A stretch of DNA of 64,000 nucleotides from positions 5,033,501 to 5,097,500 of the forward strand of contig NZ_CP120997.1 in NCBI RefSeq assembly GCF_030719295.1, in the 5' to 3' direction. The stretch comes from Streptomyces sp. Mut1 (GTDB lineage: Bacteria; Actinomycetota; Actinomycetes; Streptomycetales; Streptomycetaceae). The position numbers and the translations under genes are program-made. Shown here one piece after another: positions 28,781 to 36,706 of the stretch. The notes below the pieces were generated by a model, which searched no databases, was not told the DNA's origin, and was given only the letters and a program-made list of their open reading frames with translations. Every line of letters starts with the position of its first letter. Position 1 is the stretch's first letter.

Positions 28781-30070
28781 TCAGAAGAAGGTGCGGACGA
28801 AGTCGGTGACCGTGCCGTCCGCCTCCACGAGCGGGATCAGCTGCCATTTGTCGAAGCTCGTGCACGGGTGGGACAGGCCCATCCCCACCCAGTCCCCGAC
28901 CTCCAGCCGGGCGTCCGGCCCGGTCCGCACCCACGCGTGCTGGTCCGACAGGCCGCTGACCGTGATCCCCTCGGCCGCCCGCACCGACCCGTCCCGCGCG
29001 GAGCGCACGACCTGCGCCTCGGGCAGGTCCAGGTCGTACGCCGCGTCCCGCTTGCCCGCGTTGAGGAACGCCTGCTCGGCGGTCGGGCGCGACACGACCT
29101 GCGCCCACAGCCGGAACGCCGGCCGGAGCGCGCCCTCCTCGGGGACCCGGTTGAAGGGCGTGAGGTGGCGGTAGTGCCCGTCGTCGTGCGAGACGTACGC
29201 CCCCGAGCGCAGCAGCTTGAGTACGGGGGCGGAGAGCCCGGGGATCTCGGCGAACACCTCCGCCACCGCGTCGAACCACGCGCTGCCGCCCGCGCTGACC
29301 ACGATCGGCTCCCCGGCCCCGAGCCCGGCGAAACGCCCCTCCGCGTCGAAGCCGGCGGCCAGCGCGACGAGCCGGCGCAGCCAGTCCCGCACCCGCTCGC
29401 CGGAGGCCTGCGGCACCTCACCCTCGTACCCCGCCACGCCCACCAGGCGCAGGGCCGCCGCCCCGGCCACCGCGTCGGCCACGGCGGCGCAGTCCGCCTC
29501 CGTCCTGGCCCCGGTGCGGGCGCCCTCGCCCGCGCCCAGCTCCACCACGACGTCGACGGGGCGGGAGGCGCCCGCCGCGCGCAGGGCCTCGTCCATCAGC
29601 TCCACCCCGCGCACGGAGTCGACGTAACAGACGAACGCGAAGTCCGGGTCGGCGTCCAGCTCGCCCGCGAGCCAGCGCAGCGCGGCGGCGTCCACCAGCT
29701 CGTTGGCGAGGAAGATCCGCCCGATTCCGAACGCCCGGTAGACGCGGGCCTGGTGGGGAACGGCCGCCGTGATGCCCCACGCGCCGTGCTGGAGCTGGCG
29801 GGCGAACAGCTGCGGGGACATCGACGTCTTGCCGTGCGGGGCGAACGCGAGGCCGTGGCGCTCGGCGTACGTCTCCAGGAGCGCGAGGTTGTGCTCCACG
29901 GACTCGGCGGACAGGGCGAGCACGGGGGTGGTGAACCCGCCGTCGAAGAGGTTGCGGCGCTCGGCGGCCAGCGCGCCGACCGTCAGGCCCGCCGCGTCCG
30001 GCGGGAGCCCCTTGAACCGGTGGTCGACCGGTTCGTCGGCGAGAGCGGTCACGTGGGGCGCGGCGGCCAT
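28781..30070 (-). CDS. PLP-dependent amino acid deaminase / D-threonine aldolase family
   Basis: 429 residues. The N-terminal alanine-racemase-like barrel binds PLP on the lysine of FAPHGKTSMSP (about residue 79). The C-terminal beta domain ends with SHPCTSFDKW, the His/Cys metal pair of DSD1 and D-threonine aldolase enzymes. Related proteins deaminate D-serine or other hydroxy D-amino acids, or cleave D-threonine. Which reaction occurs cannot be decided, but RidA nearby suggests enamine/imine products. GAGGAGAC precedes the ATG. Divergent from the sugar kinase. Confidence 0.85.
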   Translation of the reverse strand: MAAAPHVTALADEPVDHRFKGLPPDAAGLTVGALAAERRNLFDGGFTTPVLALSAESVEHNLALLETYAERHGLAFAPHGKTSMSPQLFARQLQHGAWGITAAVPHQARVYRAFGIGRIFLANELVDAAALRWLAGELDADPDFAFVCYVDSVRGVELMDEALRAAGASRPVDVVVELGAGEGARTGARTEADCAAVADAVAGAAALRLVGVAGYEGEVPQASGERVRDWLRRLVALAAGFDAEGRFAGLGAGEPIVVSAGGSAWFDAVAEVFAEIPGLSAPVLKLLRSGAYVSHDDGHYRHLTPFNRVPEEGALRPAFRLWAQVVSRPTAEQAFLNAGKRDAAYDLDLPEAQVVRSARDGSVRAAEGITVSGLSDQHAWVRTGPDARLEVGDWVGMGLSHPCTSFDKWQLIPLVEADGTVTDFVRTFF

Positions 30071-30106
30071 GAGGTCTCCTCGGTCCGGGTCCGGTCAGCG
30101 ATGCGA

Positions 30107-30121
30107 TTGCAACATATGCAA
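30107..30121. promoter_or_regulatory. Candidate IclR operator in the divergent promoter
   Basis: TTGCA, spacer ACATA, TGCAA: a perfect 5-bp inverted repeat centred 44 bp upstream of the deaminase ATG and 107 bp upstream of the kinase start. Another TTGCG half-site follows at 30128. IclR proteins often bind such short AT-rich palindromes, and an IclR gene is in the locus. Confidence 0.45.
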
Positions 30122-30220
30122 CACCCATTGCGTATATCGCTCAGGGCTGTCTAACATCCGAGCCGACGCCCGGTCAATGGTGAGTGCCGGCGTTGCCGCC
30201 CGACCCCTGAGGAGCCCCGC

Positions 30221-31402
30221 GTGTCCGGAACCACGCCCAGGACCCGTACCGACGCCACGACCGCCGACGTCGTGTGCCTCGGTGAGTCCATGGTGACGTT
30301 CCTGCCCTCGCGGCCCGGACGCCTCGCCGACGTGCCGTCCTTCGCCCGGGGGATCGGCGGCGCGGAGTCCAATGTGGCCTGCGCGCTCGCCGCGGCCGGG
30401 CACCGATCGGCCTGGGTGAGCCGGGTCGGGGCGGACGGATTCGGCGACCACCTGGTCGAGGCGATCGGCGCGTACGGCGTCGACACCTCCGCCGTGCGGC
30501 GCGATCCGCACCGGCCCACCGGCATCTACTTCCGTACGGCGACGGACCGCGCCACGGATGTCCACGAGGTGGCGTACTACCGGGCCGGGTCCGCGGCCTC
30601 CGCGATGTCGCCCTCCACCGTGCCGCCCGACAAGCTGCCCGCCGGGCGGATCCTGCACCTGTCCGGCATCACGGCCGCGCTGTCCGCCGACTGCCTGGCG
30701 CTGCTCCACGAGCTGACCGCTCCGCGTCGGGGGCGGCCCCTGATCTCGTTCGACGTGAACTACCGGCCGGGGCTGTGGCGGGGGGAGTCCCCCGCGGTGC
30801 TGCTCGATCTGGCGCGGCGGGCGGATGTGGTGTTCGTGGGAGAGGACGAGGCGGAGTCGGCGTGGGGGGTCGTGGGCGCCGAGGCGATCCGTGAGGCGCT
30901 GCCGGAGCCGGGGGTGGTCGTGGTGAAGCGGGGGGCCGACGGCGTCACGGTGTTCTCCCATGAACCGGGGCTCCGCCCCGGACCCCGCGCCTCGGACGCC
31001 GGCGGGGCTGATTTTCAGCCCGTCCGGCGTTTGAGGACTGGGGGTCCGGGGGCAACGCCCCCGGTTCGGGAAGGGGCGGGGCGGGGAGAGGCCCCGCGCA
31101 GCGGCCCCGACACCGTCACCGACGTTCCCGCGCTCCGCGTGGACGTCGTTGCCCCGGTGGGCGCCGGCGACGCCTTCGCCGCCGGGTTCCTGTCCGCCAC
31201 CCTTCGCGGACTCCCGGTCCGCGACCGCGCCCGCCACGGGCACCTGATGGCCGCCGCCGTGCTCACCGTTCCCGGCGACCTCACCGAACCGCCCGCCCGC
31301 GACCGGGCCGACCACCTCGCGGCCCTGGACGACGACGCCTGGGGGAGACTGCGTCTCGGCCCCGGCTGGACGGGGGACGACACGGAGGTACGTACGACAT
31401 GA
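30221..31402 (+). CDS. PfkB family sugar kinase, probably 2-keto-3-deoxygluconate kinase
   Basis: 393 residues, about 50 more than usual. N-terminal CLGESMVTFLP and GGAESNVACALAAAG are ribokinase-fold motifs (the second is PfkB signature 1). DVNYRPGLW is typical of KDG kinases. The C-terminal VVAPVGAGDAFAAGF is signature 2 with the catalytic Asp. Expected reaction: ATP-dependent phosphorylation of 2-keto-3-deoxygluconate. Between FSHEPG and VDVVAP about 48 residues are Arg/Gly/Pro-rich and encoded by an intergenic repeat element, in frame. This replaces a loop before the active site, so activity is uncertain. The GTG start is at 30221. The stop overlaps the next small frame (ATGA). Confidence 0.85.
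   Translation: MSGTTPRTRTDATTADVVCLGESMVTFLPSRPGRLADVPSFARGIGGAESNVACALAAAGHRSAWVSRVGADGFGDHLVEAIGAYGVDTSAVRRDPHRPTGIYFRTATDRATDVHEVAYYRAGSAASAMSPSTVPPDKLPAGRILHLSGITAALSADCLALLHELTAPRRGRPLISFDVNYRPGLWRGESPAVLLDLARRADVVFVGEDEAESAWGVVGAEAIREALPEPGVVVVKRGADGVTVFSHEPGLRPGPRASDAGGADFQPVRRLRTGGPGATPPVREGAGRGEAPRSGPDTVTDVPALRVDVVAPVGAGDAFAAGFLSATLRGLPVRDRARHGHLMAAAVLTVPGDLTEPPARDRADHLAALDDDAWGRLRLGPGWTGDDTEVRTT
30965..31108. repeat. Streptomyces intergenic palindromic repeat inserted in a coding sequence
   Basis: This 144-bp block is unlike its coding surroundings. It begins with the palindrome CCGGGGCTCCGCCCCGG, continues with a stem formed by GACGCCGGCGGGGCTGA and TCAGCCCGTCCGGCGTT (30998-31032), then CCGGGGGC/GCCCCCGG (31047-31063) and a GGGGCGGGG/CCCCGCGC stretch. 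I recognise it as the family of short interspersed repeats usually found between streptomycete genes. Being 48 codons long without a stop in this frame, it leaves the kinase open. The boundaries are approximate to a few bases. Confidence 0.7.
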
Positions 31403-31479
31403 GCGAGCTCAGCGAGCGATCCGACAAGAGGGGCGTCACCGGCGAAGGCCGGGCCGAGGACAGCGAGGCACGCGCGTGA
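31399..31479 (+). CDS. 26-codon linking ORF between kinase and IclR genes
   Basis: ATG at 31399 overlaps the kinase stop (ATGA) and its TGA overlaps the IclR GTG (GTGA). The 26-residue hydrophilic peptide (MSELSERSDKRGVTGEGR...) has no recognisable domain. It probably serves to hand ribosomes from the kinase gene to the IclR gene rather than to make a functional peptide. It is too short to call a gene with certainty. Confidence 0.45.
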   Translation: MSELSERSDKRGVTGEGRAEDSEARA

Positions 31480-32234
31480 GCCAGACCGTCGACCGGGCGC
31501 TCAGCATCCTGCCGCTCCTCGCCCAGGGACCCGCCGACCTCGGACAGGTCGCCGAGCGGCTCGGCGTCCACAAGTCCACCGCACTGCGCCTGCTCCGTAC
31601 GCTCCACGAACACGGCCTCGTCTACCGGCAGCAGGACCAGCGCTACCGCCTCGGCGCCCGCCTGTTCGCGCTGGCCCAGGAGGCCGTCGAGAACCTCGAC
31701 GTACGCGAGATCGCCCACCCGCACCTGGTCGAACTCAACGAGAACTGCGGGCACACCGTCCACCTCGCCGTGTACGAGGAGAACGAGGTCCTCTACATCG
31801 ACAAGGTCGAGAGCCGCTACCCGGTCCGCATGTACTCCCGGATCGGCAAGCCCGTCGCGATCACCGTCGCCGCCGTGGCCAAACTGCTGCTCGCCGACCT
31901 GAGCGAGGCCGAGCGGCGCTCCATCGCCGACAAGCTCGACTACCCCATGTACACGTCCCGTTCGACGCCCGGCGCCGCCGCGTTCCTCAAGGAACTGGCC
32001 ACCGTACGCGAACAGGGCTGGGCCACCGACCTCGGCGGCCACGAGGAGTCCATCAACTGCGTCGGCGCCCCGATCCGCGGCGCGGACGGGCGCGTCGTCG
32101 CCGCGATGTCGGTCTCCGCGCCGAACGTGGTCGTCACGGCCGAGGAACTCCTCACCCTGCTCCCCCTGGTCCGGCGCACCGCCGACACCATCAGCCGGGA
32201 GTACTCCGGCAGCAACCGACCCAAGAAGGCCTGA
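31476..32234 (+). CDS. IclR family transcriptional regulator
   Basis: 252 residues. The N-terminal winged helix-turn-helix is VDRALSILPLLAQGPADLGQVAERLGVHKSTALRLLRTL (about 4-42). The C-terminal effector domain carries LAVYEENEVLYIDKVES and AVAKLLLADLS, typical of the family, with a conserved cysteine in the effector pocket (ESINCVGAPI). Expected to control the D-amino-acid/keto-sugar genes around it, with a pathway intermediate as ligand. GTG start is coupled to the linking ORF. RidA follows 6 bp later. Confidence 0.92.
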   Translation: MSQTVDRALSILPLLAQGPADLGQVAERLGVHKSTALRLLRTLHEHGLVYRQQDQRYRLGARLFALAQEAVENLDVREIAHPHLVELNENCGHTVHLAVYEENEVLYIDKVESRYPVRMYSRIGKPVAITVAAVAKLLLADLSEAERRSIADKLDYPMYTSRSTPGAAAFLKELATVREQGWATDLGGHEESINCVGAPIRGADGRVVAAMSVSAPNVVVTAEELLTLLPLVRRTADTISREYSGSNRPKKA

Positions 32235-32240
32235 TCAGCG

Positions 32241-32660
32241 ATGACCGCCAAGACCGCCAAGACCGCCCTCACCCCGAGCACCCACACCACCCCGCCGGCG
32301 AAGTTCTCGCACGGCGTGCGCAAGGGCAACATCCTCCAGGTCGCCGGCCAGGTCGGCTTCCTGCCCGCCGTGGCGGGCCAGGCTCCCACCCCGGCCGGGC
32401 CCACCCTGCGTGAGCAGACCCTCCAGACCTTCGCCAACGTCAAGGCGATCCTGGAGGAGGGCGGCGCGAGCTGGGACGACGTGATGATGATGCGCGTCTA
32501 CCTCACGGACGTGGACCACTTCGCCGAGATGAACGAGATCTACAACACGTACTTCGCCGAGCAGGACCTCAAGCAGGCCCCCGCCGCGCGCACCACGGTC
32601 TACGTCGGCCTGCCCAAGGGCCTGCTCATCGAGATCGACGCCCTCGCCGTCCTGGGCTGA
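32241..32660 (+). CDS. ridA: RidA family reactive-intermediate deaminase
   Basis: 139 residues, trimeric chorismate-mutase-like fold. The family blocks are VAGQVGFLPA, LREQTLQTFANVKAILEEGGASWDDVMMMRVYLTDVDHFAEMNEIY, and C-terminal PAARTTVYVGLPKGLLIEIDALAVL; the Arg of AART binds the carboxylate of the substrate imine. It hydrolyses enamines/imines made by PLP enzymes, which fits the deaminase gene across the promoter. The gene is in the IclR operon, with no strong ribosome site of its own. Confidence 0.9.
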   Translation: MTAKTAKTALTPSTHTTPPAKFSHGVRKGNILQVAGQVGFLPAVAGQAPTPAGPTLREQTLQTFANVKAILEEGGASWDDVMMMRVYLTDVDHFAEMNEIYNTYFAEQDLKQAPAARTTVYVGLPKGLLIEIDALAVLG

Positions 32661-32686
32661 GCCATCCCCGTAACCCCCACCCCGCC

Positions 32687-32722
32687 CGGCACGGCGCCGC
32701 ACAGGTCAACGGCGCCGTGCCG
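32687..32722 (+). terminator. Hairpin between ridA and the permease gene
   Basis: Perfect 12-bp arms CGGCACGGCGCC and GGCGCCGTGCCG with a 12-nt loop. It would end, or partly attenuate, transcription into the GntP gene 44 bp downstream. Confidence 0.7.
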
Positions 32723-32766
32723 CGATCCCCCCTGCCCCAGAACCATGGACGACAACGGAGTTACCC

Positions 32767-34242
32767 ATGCAGCTCGCCGCAGGCCCCACCCCGCCCGAGA
32801 CGCCACCCCACACCGGTGGACTCCTCCTCCTGATCGACGGGACGGCCGGTCTGCTGACCGTCGCCGTTCTCGGGATCGCGCTCCTCCTCTACCTGATCAT
32901 CAAGGTCAGGCTCCAGCCGTTCGTCGCGCTCCTCGCGGTGTCCATAGCCGTCGGCCTGGGCGCGGGCCTCTCGGTCACCGAACTCTTTGGCACGGTGCAG
33001 AAGTCCGCCGCCGTCTCCGTCATCGAATCCGGCATGGGCGGCATCCTCGGCCATGTCGCGATCATCATCGGCCTCGGCACGATGCTCGGCGCGATCCTGG
33101 AGGTCTCCGGCGGGGCCGAGGTGCTCAGCGCCCGGCTGCTGCGCCTCTTCGGTGAGAAGCGCGCCCCCCTCGCGATGGGCCTGACCGGTCTGATCTTCGG
33201 CATCCCGGTCTTCTTCGACGTCGGCATCTTCGTCCTCGCCCCGATCGTCTACGCCGCCGCCAAGAGGTCCGGAAAATCGATTCTGCTGTACTCGATGCCG
33301 CTGCTCGCCGGTCTGTCCATGACCCACGCGTTCCTGCCGCCGCACCCCGGCCCGGTCGCCGCCGCCGGGCTCTTCCACGTCTCGCTCGGCTGGGTCATCC
33401 TGATGGGCGCCCTCGTCGGCATCCCGTCCGTCCTCGCCGCCTGGGGTTACGCCGCCTGGATCGGGAAGCGGATCTTCGTGGACGTGCCGCAGGACATGGT
33501 CGAGGCCGCCGAGGAGGCGAAGGCGGCCGTCGTCGCCGAGCAGCGGGCCGCCGGGGTCACCCCGCACGAGGCACCGGTCGCGCTCTCCACCGTGCTGGCC
33601 ATCATCGGCACCCCGCTGGTGCTGATCCTCGCCGCCACGTTCTCCTCCATCGCGCTCGACCCCTCGACACTCCGCTCGGTCATCGAGTTCTTCGGCAACC
33701 CGTTCGTCGCCCTGACGATCGCGCTGCTGCTCGCGTACTACCTGCTGGGCATCCGGCGCGGCTGGTCCCGCAAGTCCCTGGAGTCGGTGTCCACCTCGTC
33801 CCTGAAGCCGGTCGGCAACATCCTGCTGGTCGTCGGCGCGGGAGGCATCTTCGGCGCCGTGCTCAAGGGCAGCGGCATCGCGGACGCGCTCGCCGACACC
33901 TTCAACGACGTCGGGCTGCCCGTCATCCTGCTCGCCTGGCTGATCTCGGCCGTGCTGCGCATCGCCCAGGGCTCGGCGACCGTCGCCATCGTGACGACCG
34001 CCGGCATCGTGGTCCCGCTCGTGGAGAACCAGGACTTCTCGCAGCCGCACCTCGCGCTGATCATCATGGCGATCTCGGCGGGCTCCATCATCGCCTCGCA
34101 CGTCAACGACGGCGGCTTCTGGATGGTGTCCAAGTACTTCGGCATCTCCGAACGCGACACCCTGAAGTCCTGGACCGTTCTGGAGACCGTGCTGTCCGTC
34201 GCCGGTTTCGCGGTCGCCGCGCTCCTCAGCCTGGTGATCTGA
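32767..34242 (+). CDS. GntP family permease (gluconate / D-serine type)
   Basis: 491 residues, 12-14 membrane helices. Family blocks: VSVIESGMGGILGHVAIIIGLGTMLG, FGIPVFFDVGIFVLAPIVYAAAK, LLAGLSMTHAFLPPHPGPVAAAG, and near the end RIAQGSATVAIVTTAGIV and SHVNDGGFWMVSKYF. GntP proteins import gluconate and related acids with protons; DsdX members take up D-serine. Both fit: a KDG-type kinase and D-amino-acid enzymes are in the same locus. ACGGAG precedes the ATG. Convergent with a kinase gene only 15 bp away, with no room for a separate terminator. Confidence 0.92.
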   Translation: MQLAAGPTPPETPPHTGGLLLLIDGTAGLLTVAVLGIALLLYLIIKVRLQPFVALLAVSIAVGLGAGLSVTELFGTVQKSAAVSVIESGMGGILGHVAIIIGLGTMLGAILEVSGGAEVLSARLLRLFGEKRAPLAMGLTGLIFGIPVFFDVGIFVLAPIVYAAAKRSGKSILLYSMPLLAGLSMTHAFLPPHPGPVAAAGLFHVSLGWVILMGALVGIPSVLAAWGYAAWIGKRIFVDVPQDMVEAAEEAKAAVVAEQRAAGVTPHEAPVALSTVLAIIGTPLVLILAATFSSIALDPSTLRSVIEFFGNPFVALTIALLLAYYLLGIRRGWSRKSLESVSTSSLKPVGNILLVVGAGGIFGAVLKGSGIADALADTFNDVGLPVILLAWLISAVLRIAQGSATVAIVTTAGIVVPLVENQDFSQPHLALIIMAISAGSIIASHVNDGGFWMVSKYFGISERDTLKSWTVLETVLSVAGFAVAALLSLVI

Positions 34243-34257
34243 CCGTACGCGTACGGC

Positions 34258-36486
34258 TCACGCGGCCGAGGCGCAGATGATGCTGCGGCCCTGGTTCACC
34301 TGCCAGTACCAGAAGCGTTCGCCGGGCCCCGAAGGGCAGGTCCAGTTCTGGCCCGCCTTCGGGGCCCGGTAGAAGCCGGTGATCCGCAGGATCGACTGGC
34401 CCGCCTTCGGCACCTTGGACGCGTCGCAGCTCCACACCACCGTCAGATCGGCGTTGGTGGCCCCGTTGACCTTCGCGGGGAAGCACTGGCCCGCCCGGTA
34501 CACCCGGTCCAGGCACAGCGTGCGCACGACCCCGTCGTCGCCCGTCCTGCTCCACCAGGTGAAGCCCGCCCCGGTGTCGCAGGAACTGGACGCGCCGGAG
34601 CGGGTGCTGACCCGGCTGACGTGCATGTACGCGTTCGAGGCGCCGCAACTCACCCGGATCGGGCGGCTCGCGCTCATGTTGTCGTACCCGTCGTTGTACA
34701 CGTTGAGGCAGTCCCCGGCGTGCACGGCGGCGAAGGCCCGGTCGGTGGCGTCCATGGTGGGTTTCGGCTTCGGGGTCGGCTTCGGCGCCGGGGACGTGGG
34801 ACGACGCGTGGGGGTCGGCGTCGGCTCCTCGGTGGCCGTGTCCGTGTCCGCGTCGCTGTTGTCGGAGTCGGAGTCGGTGTCGGTGTCGGTGTCCGGGGCG
34901 GCTCCCGCCTTGTCGTCCCCGTGGGTGTCGAGATCGCTGCCGGAGGTGACGGAGCCGGACGCGGCGCTGCCGGACGCCGAGCCGCCGCCCGCCTTCTCCC
35001 AGGGCTGCCACGCCACCAGCGCGATCACGGCGGCCACCACGAGCAGCCAGCCCAGGGCCGAGGCGGCGGCCGGTGAGCCGGTGCGCGGTGACGGGGCGCC
35101 GGGGCCCGGCGGGACGGGAGAGGCGGGCGAGGCGGTCCGGGCGCGCGCGGCCTGCCGGCGTGCGGCTCGCTCCTGCTCGGCACGTCGCAGGGCGGCGGCG
35201 CGCTCCCGCTCGGCCCGTTCGCGCTCCACGCGCTCCCGTTCGGCGCGCTCCCGGTCCGCCCGTTCCTGGGCGGCGCGGGCCCGTTCGGCGCGCTCGGCCT
35301 CCCGGCGGGCCGCCTCGGCGCGCTCCCGCTCGTCCCGCTCCGCCTGCCGCTGGGCGAGGAGTTCGGCCTGCTCGCGCTCCGCCTCCTCGCGTTCGGCCTG
35401 CTCGGCGCGCTGGCGCGCGGCCAGTTCGGCGAGGGCGGCCATCTCGCGGCGGGTGCGGTCGCGCGCGGCCCTCGCCCGCCGCTCCGGTGAGTGGACGAGC
35501 GTCGGGGGCGGCTGCGCGGCGGGCCGGGTGCGCTGGACGAGGGTCGGGGCGGCGCCCGCCGGGTCCGTGGAGCGGCCACCGGCCCACTCGCGCCCCTGGG
35601 CGGCGTACGCGTCGATCAGTCCCGTCCAGCGCGGCGGCAGCCAGCGGGTGCCGCTCGTCGTCGTCGGCAGTCCGGCCTGCTGCCGGCGGAAGCGGGCCAG
35701 CAGCTCGGCGGGGGCCGGCCGGTGGCGCGGCTGGACGGCCAGGCAGGGCCGGATCGTCTGGACGAGCTCCTTCGGCAGGCCCGCCAGGTCGAGCTGGCAG
35801 CGCTGCACACGGGCCAGCAGGCGCAGGGTGTCGCCGTCGGTGCGGTAGGGCGGGCGGCCGGTCGCGAGCAGGAACAGCGTGGCGCCCAGCGAGTACACGT
35901 CGGACGCGGCCGTGGACTCCTCGCCGCGCGCCTGCTCGGGCGAGGTGAAGGCGATCGTGCCGAGCGTGAGGTTGGTGAGGGTGAGGTCGCTGGCGTGCGA
36001 GATGCCGAAGTCGATGACCCGGGGCCCGTCCAGCGGCAGCAGCACGTTCTGCGGCTTGACGTCGCGGTGGACGATCCCCGCCTCGTGCAGGGTGACCAGG
36101 GCCTGCGCGGTGCCGGCCGCGATCCACCGTACGGCCGAGGCCGGCAGCACCCCGCAGCAGCGCACCAGTTCGGAGAGCGGGGGCGCCGCGATGTAGTCGA
36201 TGGCCATCCAGGGCCACCGGGCGTCCGGGTCGGCGTCCCGTACGCGCGCCGTGAACGCGCTGTCCACCCGCTGTGCGAGCGCCACCTCGCGGGCGAAGCG
36301 CCGCCGGTCGGTCTCGCCGACCCGGCCCTCGGCCAGTAGCGTCTTCACGGCGACCAGGCCGCGGCCGCCGCCGCGGGCCAGATAGATCCGGCCCATGCCC
36401 CCGGACGCCAGACGCCCCAGCAGCCGGTAGGGCCCGAGCGTCACCGGGTCGTCGCCGCCCAGCGCATCGATCCGCGCCCCGGCCAT
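34258..36486 (-). CDS. Receptor Ser/Thr kinase with long charged helix and Cys-rich outer domain
   Basis: 742 residues. Kinase domain at about 18-275: LASGGMGRIYLA, AVKTL, HRDVKPQNVL, DFGISH, TSPEQ. Then about 130 residues (roughly 355-470) of almost pure Glu/Arg/Ala helix with heptad character, a single membrane helix, an Asp/Ser/Thr-rich spacer, a Thr/Pro/Lys stretch, and a 150-residue outer domain with about eight cysteines (AGDCLNVY, SSCDTG, TLCLDR, QCFPAK, WSCD, WTCPS, IICASA). The outer domain is likely a disulfide-rich sensor. ATG at 36486 has GGGGGAG. No PASTA repeat, so probably not the PknB type. Confidence 0.88.
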   Translation of the reverse strand: MAGARIDALGGDDPVTLGPYRLLGRLASGGMGRIYLARGGGRGLVAVKTLLAEGRVGETDRRRFAREVALAQRVDSAFTARVRDADPDARWPWMAIDYIAAPPLSELVRCCGVLPASAVRWIAAGTAQALVTLHEAGIVHRDVKPQNVLLPLDGPRVIDFGISHASDLTLTNLTLGTIAFTSPEQARGEESTAASDVYSLGATLFLLATGRPPYRTDGDTLRLLARVQRCQLDLAGLPKELVQTIRPCLAVQPRHRPAPAELLARFRRQQAGLPTTTSGTRWLPPRWTGLIDAYAAQGREWAGGRSTDPAGAAPTLVQRTRPAAQPPPTLVHSPERRARAARDRTRREMAALAELAARQRAEQAEREEAEREQAELLAQRQAERDERERAEAARREAERAERARAAQERADRERAERERVERERAERERAAALRRAEQERAARRQAARARTASPASPVPPGPGAPSPRTGSPAAASALGWLLVVAAVIALVAWQPWEKAGGGSASGSAASGSVTSGSDLDTHGDDKAGAAPDTDTDTDSDSDNSDADTDTATEEPTPTPTRRPTSPAPKPTPKPKPTMDATDRAFAAVHAGDCLNVYNDGYDNMSASRPIRVSCGASNAYMHVSRVSTRSGASSSCDTGAGFTWWSRTGDDGVVRTLCLDRVYRAGQCFPAKVNGATNADLTVVWSCDASKVPKAGQSILRITGFYRAPKAGQNWTCPSGPGERFWYWQVNQGRSIICASAA

Positions 36487-36629
36487 GTCACTCCCCCCGT
36501 CGCCCCCAGCACCGCGCCCCCCAACGGTGCCACGCGCGGGCGCGGACATCCATGCGGTTGGGCAACACGCGTACAGGACTGTTGCGTTACCGGTATCGAA
36601 GCTGCCCGCGCGCACCCCGCCCGGAACGC

Positions 36630-36690
36630 AGCAGCGCCGCCGGGGGAGCGGCGGCGCTGCTGGTCGGTGCTGCCGGCCGCGGGCCGGCAG
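36630..36690 (-). terminator. Two hairpins after the chitinase gene
   Basis: First AGCAGCGCCGCC / GGCGGCGCTGCT (36630-36661), then CTGCCGGCC / GGCCGGCAG around GCG (36670-36690). On the reverse strand the second is met first, 16 bp past the stop. Confidence 0.7.
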
Positions 36691-36706
36691 GGGTGACAGG
36701 TGGTGG

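Noticed and set aside
28868..30154. Long forward frame opposite the PLP deaminase gene
   Set aside because: Antisense shadow with no domain and no ribosome site; the reverse frame has clear motifs.
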